The notes below the pieces were generated by a model. That model ran no database searches, was not told the DNA's origin, and saw only the letters and a list, made by a program, of their open reading frames with translations. Positions 1-5,218 of a stretch of 5,656 nt of DNA are shown piece by piece. Each line of letters opens with the position of its first letter. Within the stretch, counting starts at the first letter, position 1. Origin of the DNA: Desulfobacterales bacterium (lineage in GTDB: Bacteria > Desulfobacterota > Desulfobacteria > Desulfobacterales > Desulfosalsimonadaceae); NCBI GenBank assembly GCA_007135795.1, contig SLIE01000296.1, positions 1 through 5,656 on the forward strand, written 5' to 3'. Position numbers and translations under genes: made by a program.

Positions 1-1201
1 CCTTGAATACCTCAAAACATTTCTGTTTTCCGGGTTCCCGTGGGGGTTGTTGGGATACAGCCAGTACAGGTACCTGCACGTGATACAGTCCGCGGATATT
101 TTCGGGGTGTATGGGATATCGTTTTTTCTTTGTGCGATAAATGCGGCGATATTTGTCGCTGTTCTCCACGCAAGGGGATTGACGTGGCAAAACAACCCGG
201 TCGGTCGGGGCGGCGCGGTATTCAGCATTATTTTAATGGCCGTGCTGTTTGCATTAAATGTGGGGTACGGCAGGTATAAAATATCCTCAATGGACCGGGT
301 TGTATCGGAATCCAGGCATCTCAGGGTTTCGGTGGTGCAGGGAAATATCGAGCAGTTCATGAAATGGGAGAATGACCATATTGAGTCGACGGTTGAACGA
401 TATCTCCAATTGTCCGGGCAGACCGGAACCTCAAACCCGGGGCTCATTGTCTGGCCGGAGACTGCGATGCCGTTTTATTTTGGCCAGGAGCAACACCTTA
501 CCAGCCAGGTAATGAAGGCAATCCGGGAGATGGATGCCTGGTTCCTTATAGGCAGCCCCTCGTTTGAATACAACCAGAGCTCCGGTGATATATCGTTTTT
601 CAATTCGGCCTACCTGCTGGACCCGAAAGCCCGTGTCGCAGGTGTTTACGACAAGGTTCACCTGGTTCCCTTCGGGGAGTATGTGCCACTTGGCGACTGG
701 CTCCCTTTTGTGGGACGGATGGTACACTCGGTTGGTGATTTCAAGCCCGGCCCGTCAGGGAAAACGCTTTCCATGGATGAGACAGGTCTTGGCATTCAGA
801 TATGCTATGAAATTATATTTCCGCATCTGTCGGCGCAAATGGTGAAAAACGGCGGCAACATCATCATTAATATTACCAACGACGCATGGTTTGGGGATAC
901 TGCCGGGCCGGTGCAGCATTTTTCGATGGCCGTGTTTCGCAGTGTTGAAAATCGGCGGGCCCTGGCCCGTTCCGCCAACAATGGGATAAGCGCTTTCGTG
1001 GACCCGGTCGGGCGGGTGATTCAACGGACGGAGCTGTTTGAAACCACGCAGATCAGCCGGGATCTGCCGGTGATAACCAATCAATACGCATTTTACACAA
1101 AACATAATGACCTGCTCCCCGCCGCCAGTACTGCGGCTGCCTTGTTGTTCATGGGGGTTGCGGGTTTACGGCGAAAAAGAAGAAAGCAAGGAGGAAATTA
1201 A
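1..1201 (+). CDS. lnt: Apolipoprotein N-acyltransferase, 5'-truncated by window edge
   Basis: Lnt transfers a fatty acyl chain from a phospholipid to the N-terminal cysteine of diacylated, signal-cleaved lipoproteins, the last step of lipoprotein maturation in the inner membrane. The frame is open from base 2 with no start, so about 399 residues are visible; full-length Lnt is roughly 500-540, and the N-terminal membrane helices are missing. Visible in order: the Lnt-like stretch FPWGLLGYSQY followed by IQSADIFGVYG; two hydrophobic membrane segments (about bases 104-165 and 220-270); the periplasmic nitrilase-like domain; a final hydrophobic segment; and a basic tail (RRKRRKQ). The Glu-Lys-Cys catalytic triad is intact: Glu in WPETAMPF (bases 458-460), Lys in YDKVHLVPFGEY (653-655), Cys in QICYE (803-805), with spacing close to the E. 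coli enzyme. A TTG at base 47 is not the true start because homology continues upstream. It ends in TAA one base before prfB, so the two are surely co-transcribed. Confidence 0.96.
   Translation, partial: LEYLKTFLFSGFPWGLLGYSQYRYLHVIQSADIFGVYGISFFLCAINAAIFVAVLHARGLTWQNNPVGRGGAVFSIILMAVLFALNVGYGRYKISSMDRVVSESRHLRVSVVQGNIEQFMKWENDHIESTVERYLQLSGQTGTSNPGLIVWPETAMPFYFGQEQHLTSQVMKAIREMDAWFLIGSPSFEYNQSSGDISFFNSAYLLDPKARVAGVYDKVHLVPFGEYVPLGDWLPFVGRMVHSVGDFKPGPSGKTLSMDETGLGIQICYEIIFPHLSAQMVKNGGNIIINITNDAWFGDTAGPVQHFSMAVFRSVENRRALARSANNGISAFVDPVGRVIQRTELFETTQISRDLPVITNQYAFYTKHNDLLPAASTAAALLFMGVAGLRRKRRKQGGN
1188..1194 (+). promoter_or_regulatory. Ribosome binding site of prfB
   Basis: A perfect AAGGAGG Shine-Dalgarno sequence lies within the last codons of lnt, 8 bases before the ATG at 1203. 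It is the strongest ribosome binding site in the window. It fixes the prfB start at 1203, in the frame that hits the TGA at 1272, rather than at any later start in the downstream frame. Confidence 0.9.
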
Positions 1202-1202
1202 C

Positions 1203-2328
1203 ATGTCTGCAGAACTTAAAGAGCATATCCGGGGACTTTATAACTCGCTTGAACAGTTACGGGAGTATCTTTGACATCGATGGCAAAAAAATCAGACTTG
1301 CCGAACTGGAAAAGGCCATAGAGAGCGAAAGTCTTTGGCATGATCCGGAAAAAGCCAAGGTGCTATTGCGGGAAAGGTCTTTTCTGGCGACCAGAATTGA
1401 GAAATTACACAATCTTTACAACGAAATTGAAGATTGCGATGTGCTTCTGGAACTTGCCATGGAAGAATCCGATGAAAACGCCCTGGCCGAGGTGGGACGT
1501 CAGGTAGGGGCGCTCGAAAAAAAGCTCAAAGAGGTTTCCCTGCAGGCTATGTTAAACGGCGATGACGATGACCGCAATGCAATTGTGTCGATCAATGCCG
1601 GCGCCGGCGGAACCGATGCGCAGGATTGGGTTCAGATGCTGTTTCGGATGTATAGCCGTTGGTGTGAGAATAAAGGCTACAACGTCGAACTGGTGGATTT
1701 TCAGGAGGGTGACGAGGCGGGAATTAAAAGTGTCACCTTCAACGTAAAGGGTGAAAACGCTTTCGGGTTTCTCAAGGTGGAAACCGGCGTTCACCGGTTG
1801 GTCAGGATCTCGCCATTCAATGCAAGCGGCAAACGCCATACGTCGTTTGCATCCGTATTTGTCTATCCTGAAATCGATGATGATATTGTTATTGAAATCG
1901 ATGAAAACGATCTGCGGATCGATACATACCGGGCAAGTGGGGCAGGGGGGCAGCATGTCAACAAGACCTCCAGTGCCGTTCGCATTACCCATTTCCCGAC
2001 CAATATCGTGGTACAGTGTCAGCAGGAAAAATCTCAGTTCCGAAACCGCGAAAAAGCGATGAAAGTACTTCGGGCGCGCCTGTATCAGCATGAAAAGCAG
2101 ATCCAGGAGAAGAAGCTCCAGGAGATTCACGAAAACAAGGAAGAGATCGCCTGGGGGAGCCAGATCCGTTCTTACGTGCTGAACCCTTACCAGATGGTCA
2201 AGGACCATCGTGTCAACATGGATATCGGCAATGTCGATGCCGTGTTGGATGGCGGGATAGACCCCTTTATTGAAAAGGTTTTGTTTGCGGATAATACCGG
2301 GCAGCAAAATGGAAAGTTCAATGTATGA
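1203..2328 (+). CDS. prfB: Peptide chain release factor 2 (RF2), with programmed +1 frameshift
   Basis: RF2 recognises UGA and UAA stop codons in the ribosomal A site and triggers peptide release. The gene is read as join(1203..1271,1273..2328): 23 codons in the first frame, then the ribosome skips T1272 and continues at GAC. The product is 374 residues; E. coli RF2 has 365. Visible in order: an N-terminal helical domain (about 1-110), the stop-codon recognition tripeptide SPF at 203-205 (SPF is the RF2 signature; RF1 has PxT), and the peptidyl-hydrolysis motif GGQ at 248-250 within SGAGGQHVNKT. These lie two residues from the E. coli positions (205-207 and 250-252). The residue matching E. 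coli K-12 Thr246 is Ala here, the more usual residue. The start is set by AAGGAGG at 1188-1194. Its TGA stop (2326-2328) overlaps the next gene's ATG. Expression should be autoregulated by RF2 level through the recoding site. Confidence 0.98.
1260..1275 (+). promoter_or_regulatory. Programmed +1 ribosomal frameshift site of prfB
   Basis: The sequence CGG GAG TAT CTT TGA C shows all parts of the known prfB recoding signal. There is an internal Shine-Dalgarno-like GGGAG (1261-1265) three bases before the slippery CTT codon (1269-1271), then an in-frame TGA (1272-1274), then C, a poor termination context. When RF2 is scarce, the peptidyl-tRNA on CUU slips one base forward onto UUU and translation resumes at GAC (1273), producing full-length RF2; when RF2 is plentiful a 23-residue peptide is released. 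The match is seen directly; the mechanism is established for E. coli prfB and widespread in bacteria. Confidence 0.96.
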
Positions 2329-2957
2329 GCCGGCGCATGTCAGAAGATGGTTTCATGAATAACGGGATTGTTGATATTATAAATCTTTATTACACCCCGG
2401 GCACTCTGGCGCACGATGTGCTTGTGCGCCATTCGGAAATGGTTGCCGGTGCTGCCGTGTCGATTGCCCTGCGTGTGGCCCATCTGGAACCGGATATCGA
2501 TTTTGTCTCAGAAGCCGCGATGCTTCACGATATTGGCATATTTTTTACCCATTCTCCGGGTATCGGGTGCAGTGGCGATTATGATTACGTGTGCCATGGG
2601 TATCTTGGGCGCACCCTTCTTGAAAAGCATGGCCTGTACCGGCATGCCATGGTTTGCGAACGTCATGTCGGTGTCGGTCTTGAAGTATGCGACATAAGCG
2701 GGATGGGGCTCCCCATCCCGGTTCGGGATATGCGCCCGGAAACCATCGAGGAGAAAATTATCTGCTATGCGGATCTGTTTTTCTCAAAAACCCCCGCCCC
2801 CGCAGGGACGATGCACACGGTTGACAGTGTCCGCGCGTCGCTGAAAAAATTCGGCAAATCCAAGGTCGACCGGTTTAACCGCTGGCTCGACATGTTCGGC
2901 CCGCCGCCCGCGCATGCCGCATGCGATGAAATATCGGTCGTGCACTCGGCTTCTTGA
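2325..2957 (+). CDS. HD-domain metal-dependent phosphohydrolase, function unassigned
   Basis: A soluble protein of up to 210 residues with the HD superfamily metal-binding pattern: His36, His68-Asp69 (in MLHDIGIFF), His91 (CHGYLG), His114 (CERHVGVGL) and Asp150 (CYADLFFSK). Such proteins are usually metal-dependent phosphomonoesterases or phosphodiesterases. This one resembles small stand-alone HDIG-type proteins I recall from several phyla, which share blocks like SMLHDIGIF, ICHGYLG, ALVCERHTG and the PxRDMxPxxIEE region. Their substrate is unknown to me. The ATG at 2325 overlaps the prfB stop (ATGA) and has a modest GGAAAG upstream; ATGs at 2337 and 2355 are possible later starts, and homology appears only after about residue 11, so the start is uncertain. 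The C-terminal tail beyond residue 192 (PPPAHAA and on) looks poorly conserved. It ends in TGA. Translation is likely coupled to prfB. Confidence 0.88.
   Translation: MSRRMSEDGFMNNGIVDIINLYYTPGTLAHDVLVRHSEMVAGAAVSIALRVAHLEPDIDFVSEAAMLHDIGIFFTHSPGIGCSGDYDYVCHGYLGRTLLEKHGLYRHAMVCERHVGVGLEVCDISGMGLPIPVRDMRPETIEEKIICYADLFFSKTPAPAGTMHTVDSVRASLKKFGKSKVDRFNRWLDMFGPPPAHAACDEISVVHSAS
2699..2729 (+). repeat. Strong inverted repeat with an alternative pairing partner inside the HD gene
   Basis: CGGGATGGGG (2699-2708) is perfectly complementary to CCCCATCCCG (2711-2720), separated by only CT; as RNA it would fold as about nine pairs around a four-base loop. ATCCCG (2715-2720) can instead pair with CGGGAT (2724-2729) across three bases, so two exclusive hairpins share one arm. 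It lies over codons for residues about 125-135 (GMGLPIPVRDM), a conserved block of the family, so the amino acids limit the sequence but synonymous positions did not have to complete the palindrome. Whether it has a function is unknown. Confidence 0.6.
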
Positions 2958-3038
2958 TGGCAAAAACAGTTACGACAATAAATAGTGGCAGAATTAGAAC
3001 AATACCCCAGGCACTTTACAGAAAGAAACGGATAATAT
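2958..3038 (+). other. Intergenic gap between the HD gene and the ThiE-ThiL gene
   Basis: These 81 A-rich bases separate the HD gene from the thiamine gene. I see no hairpin with a T-tract and no TPP riboswitch landmarks. A TTGATG (2953-2958) spaced 17 bases from AATAAA (2976-2981) is only a weak -35/-10 match. The ribosome binding site for the downstream ATG at 3039 is also weak (an AGAAACGG-like stretch around 3023-3030). The gap may hold a promoter for the thiamine gene, or the genes may be read through; the sequence does not decide. Confidence 0.4.
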
Positions 3039-4646
3039 ATGACGGCACCTGATCTTTCATCCCGGCTCAGGTTTTATTTCATTGTTGACTGTGATTCGCC
3101 ACTTGGCCTTGAAAAACAGGTTGAAATTGCCATATCCGCTGGCGCCACAATGGTTCAGTACCGGAATAAGCATTTTCACATCACGGATTTTATAGCGTTG
3201 ACATCGATACGGCGTCTGTGCCGGATTAACCGGGTTCCGTTTATCGTGAATGACGACATCCTGCTGGCCCGGGCTGTCGATGCGGATGGCGTTCACCTGG
3301 GCCAGTCAGATGAGAGGCATGCAGCCGCCCGCTGGATACTGGGCGGGTATGCCATTATTGGTGCGTCCGTATCCACGACGGACGCACTCTTGACAACGGA
3401 TTTGTCGAATTGCGATTATATTGGTACCGGTCCTGTTTTTCATACCTCGACAAAGGCGGATGCCGACCCGGTTATCGGCCTTGAAGGGCTTGCGCGGGTT
3501 GTGCGGGAGTCATCCTTACCGGTGGTGGCCATCGGGGGGATCGATTCCGGTAATGCCGGCAGTTGTTTTTCGAGCGGGGCAAATGGTGTTGCCGTTATCA
3601 GCACGATCACCAGGGCTGATGACCCTTTGGAAAAAGCCTTGAGCCTGGGGGCCGTGTGCGGGTCTCCCCGGCGCGATCTGAAAGCGCCGTGGAAGGATGA
3701 GTTCGAACTCATCGACCAAATCCTTGCCGGTTGCCAATCGACTTTGGGAAAAACATTCATGAAAATCCCGCCGGGTGATGATGCCTCCCTGTTTAAAAAT
3801 ATAGAAAAGCCGGTATTTACAACGGATACACAACGAGAAGGGGTCCATTTCCGAAGTTGTTGGCAGGAAATGGATGAAATCGGAAAAAGAGCGGTTGAAA
3901 TTACGTTGAGCGATCTTGCCGCATCTTATGCAAAGCCTGTGGGGCTGTTTGTCAATCTTTGTGTTCCGGCCGATATTGCCGAGGCGGATGTGGTTGAATT
4001 GTATCGGGGGATCGATTCGGCGCTGACGGGTCACAATGTTGAGCTTGGCGGCGGGAACGTCTCCGTTGGACCGGTGCTGGCGCTCGACCTGTTTGCAGCA
4101 GGGAAGGGGAACGATATTTTTCCCCTGCGCAGCGCGGCTACACCGGGTGACGGGCTTTACGCGACCGGACCGTTGGGCCTTGCCCGTTCCGGCCTGGAAT
4201 GTCTGGCCAAGGGCGATTTCTCCTTTCCCGGGTTGATTGAAAAATATAAATCTCCAAAGGCGCGATTCGATGCAGCGGCCGTTCTTTTCTCACACGGGGT
4301 AATGTGCGTAATGGATATCAGTGACGGGCTTTACGGGGACGCCTCTCACATTGCATCGGCTTCCGGTGCAAGCATCCGGTTTGAGCCATCGAACATGATC
4401 ATCGATGACCGCCTTGCGGCATACTGTGACAAATACGGACTGGATCCCGTGAGTCAGATACTGGCCGGGGGGGATGATTATGAATTGTTGTTTGCGTGCC
4501 GGGAGGACGTGTTTGCCGAAATTGCATCCCACCTTCCGGAGGCGCACCCGGTTGGGTGTGTAGTCCCTCGAGCGGGGCGTTTATGCATCGGCGTGCCCGA
4601 AGGAACGGTTTCTTATCGCCATGGCCAGTCATTTGGGCCAAAATGA
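3039..4646 (+). CDS. thiE-thiL: Fused thiamine-phosphate synthase / thiamine-monophosphate kinase (ThiE-ThiL)
   Basis: One 535-residue chain carries two cytosolic enzymes acting in sequence. ThiE joins HMP-pyrophosphate and thiazole phosphate to thiamine phosphate; ThiL phosphorylates that to thiamine diphosphate with ATP. ThiE part, about 1-205: QYRNK (40-44), VNDD (70-73), DGVHLGQSD (83-91), GAS (108-110), GTGPVFHTSTKADAD (129-143), GGI (166-168). An Arg/Lys/Pro-containing linker (about 206-218) follows. ThiL part, about 219-535: DEFELI start (220-225), GDDAS (246-250), TTDTQREGVHF (261-271), LSDLAA (290-295), MDISDGL (425-431), GGDDYELLF (477-485). Both halves are near full family length (ThiE about 210, ThiL about 320) and their motifs fit active enzymes. 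One exception is GGN (338-340) where E. coli ThiL has GGD, a metal-ligand region. The frame is continuous with no internal stop, so the fusion is real in this sequence. The ATG at 3039 suits the usual ThiE N-terminus, though its ribosome binding site is weak. Confidence 0.95.
   Translation: MTAPDLSSRLRFYFIVDCDSPLGLEKQVEIAISAGATMVQYRNKHFHITDFIALTSIRRLCRINRVPFIVNDDILLARAVDADGVHLGQSDERHAAARWILGGYAIIGASVSTTDALLTTDLSNCDYIGTGPVFHTSTKADADPVIGLEGLARVVRESSLPVVAIGGIDSGNAGSCFSSGANGVAVISTITRADDPLEKALSLGAVCGSPRRDLKAPWKDEFELIDQILAGCQSTLGKTFMKIPPGDDASLFKNIEKPVFTTDTQREGVHFRSCWQEMDEIGKRAVEITLSDLAASYAKPVGLFVNLCVPADIAEADVVELYRGIDSALTGHNVELGGGNVSVGPVLALDLFAAGKGNDIFPLRSAATPGDGLYATGPLGLARSGLECLAKGDFSFPGLIEKYKSPKARFDAAAVLFSHGVMCVMDISDGLYGDASHIASASGASIRFEPSNMIIDDRLAAYCDKYGLDPVSQILAGGDDYELLFACREDVFAEIASHLPEAHPVGCVVPRAGRLCIGVPEGTVSYRHGQSFGPK
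3361..3387 (+). repeat. Perfect 10-base inverted repeat inside the ThiE half
   Basis: GTGCGTCCGT (3361-3370) and ACGGACGCAC (3378-3387) are perfect reverse complements separated by seven bases (ATCCACG). The stem is GC-rich, and G3360 with T3388 could add a G-U pair. It covers the codons for residues about 108-117, including the conserved GAS motif. No T-tract follows, so it is not an intrinsic terminator. It may be a chance effect of codon choice, an mRNA structure that slows translation, or a protein site. Confidence 0.55.
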
Positions 4647-4674
4647 GTAAAATTTAAACAGGAACAGGCAACCC

Positions 4675-5127
4675 ATGAAATACACAGAAGCGAAATTCGG
4701 CAGGGTATTTGTGATTCGACTCGAAGACGGGGACATCGTGCATGACGCCATTGAAGGACTTGCCGTTGAAAACAATGTAAGTGCGGGGGCACTTGTCATC
4801 CTTGGCGGCGCTGACAAGGGGAGCCGGTTTGTGGTGGGACCGGAAGACGGGCGCTCCGAAGTCATTACCCCCATGACGAAGCTCATTGAAAATGTAAACG
4901 AGGTTGCCGGCGTGGGGACGATTTTTCCGGATGAAAACAATAAACCGGTGCTTCACATGCACATGGCCTGCGGCAGGGAAGATGAAACCATCACCGGTTG
5001 TGTGCGCACGGGGGTAAAGGTGTGGCATATAATGGAAGCGGTCCTGTTCGAGTTGACGGATGTCAGTGCAATTCGAAAATTTGATTCGGTCACAGGTTTT
5101 GCGTTGTTATCCCCGGGGGCGGATTAA
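4675..5127 (+). CDS. PPC/DUF296-domain protein
   Basis: A 150-residue soluble protein matching the PPC (plants and prokaryotes conserved, DUF296) family. Plant members combine this domain with AT-hooks; stand-alone bacterial and archaeal members are small proteins often labelled DNA-binding by similarity, without an established role. Visible: the N-terminal strand GRVFVIRLEDGDIVHDAIEG (9-28), a glycine-rich ALVILGGADKGSRFV (39-53), GVGTIFPDENNKP (79-91), the hallmark LHMHMACGRED (93-103) with His94 and His96, then TGCVRTGVKVWHIMEAVL (107-124) with His118. His94, His96 and His118 may form a metal site; this is inferred. The family's usual GGHL after the HxH motif is replaced by TGCVRTG. No AT-hook or other domain is present. 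The ATG at 4675 follows AGGAAC (4660-4665), 28 bases after the thiamine fusion gene, so co-transcription is likely. It ends in TAA. Confidence 0.87.
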   Translation: MKYTEAKFGRVFVIRLEDGDIVHDAIEGLAVENNVSAGALVILGGADKGSRFVVGPEDGRSEVITPMTKLIENVNEVAGVGTIFPDENNKPVLHMHMACGREDETITGCVRTGVKVWHIMEAVLFELTDVSAIRKFDSVTGFALLSPGAD

Positions 5128-5133
5128 ACAATA

Positions 5134-5150
5134 TTTTTTTCTCTCTCTCT
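5134..5150 (+). repeat. T7(CT)5 polypyrimidine simple repeat
   Basis: Seven T bases are followed directly by five CT units, giving 17 pyrimidines in a row on the + strand. It sits 68 bases upstream of the manC start, in the only obvious between-operon gap. Short homopolymer and dinucleotide runs can change length by slippage, and when placed near promoters they sometimes alter expression. Here the tract is short, so this is only a possibility. Confidence 0.7.
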
Positions 5151-5206
5151 GTGTTCTCCTTGGTGAACTTTATTTTGAGATATTTTGTGTTAGAACGCCC
5201 CATGAC

Positions 5207-5212
5207 AGGTGA
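5207..5212 (+). promoter_or_regulatory. Ribosome binding site of manC
   Basis: AGGTGA lies six bases before the ATG at 5219 and supports that start rather than the in-frame ATG two codons later (5225). An out-of-frame ATG at 5202 opens an 8-codon frame that closes at the TGA at 5226-5228, just inside manC. It lacks its own good ribosome binding site and is probably chance. Confidence 0.6.
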
Positions 5213-5218
5213 AAAAAT

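Larger units (their letters stand above)
5128..5218 (+). other. Intergenic region before manC with polypyrimidine tract
   Basis: This 91-base gap most likely separates two transcription units. It begins with a T7 run (5134-5140) that follows a poor GC-rich fold at the end of the preceding gene (ATCC 5109-5112 with GGAT 5121-5124). Stem weakness and the 9-base offset make it an unconvincing terminator. TTGGTG (5160-5165) and TATTTT (5181-5186) are a weak promoter-like pair with only 15 bases between them; TTGAGA (5175-5180) is a better -35 but lacks a -10 at proper spacing. A promoter for manC is expected here, but I cannot place it. Confidence 0.45.

Noticed and set aside
1597..1608. Perfect 12-base palindrome GCCGGCGCCGGC in prfB
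   Set aside because: It encodes the conserved Ala-Gly run before GGTDAQDW, and repeated GCC/GGC codons produce such symmetry readily.
1552..2307. 251-codon open frame on the - strand opposite prfB
   Set aside because: It lies wholly within a clearly identified gene, its protein matches nothing I recognise, and long antisense frames are common opposite genes with this codon pattern.
1249..2328. prfB read as a 359-residue protein from a TTG at 1249 in the second frame
   Set aside because: The ATG at 1203 has a perfect Shine-Dalgarno, and its 23 codons match the RF2 N-terminus. The frameshift site at 1260-1275 joins the two frames, and the first eight residues of the late-start version are out-of-frame translation.
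2911..2925. Inverted repeat CGCATGC/GCATGCG near the end of the HD gene as a terminator
   Set aside because: No T-tract follows, it lies over 30 bases before the stop codon, and the arms are a simple repeat of GCATGC.
2953..2981. Promoter TTGATG-N17-AATAAA before the ThiE-ThiL gene
   Set aside because: Both boxes are only partial matches in an A-rich gap. It is mentioned in the gap entry but is too weak to stand as a promoter call.
3040..3075. TPP riboswitch suggested by ACCTGATCT before a thiamine gene
   Set aside because: The motif is inside the coding sequence, after the start codon. The other conserved segments of the aptamer are absent both there and in the upstream 81-base gap.
3516..4034. 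172-codon open frame on the - strand opposite the ThiE-ThiL gene
   Set aside because: It is a shadow of a continuous, motif-rich gene on the + strand, with no ribosome binding context or recognisable domain.
5109..5140. Intrinsic terminator after the PPC gene
   Set aside because: The only stem (ATCC/GGAT) is four pairs, lies partly within the coding end, and is 9 bases from the T7 run; too weak to call.
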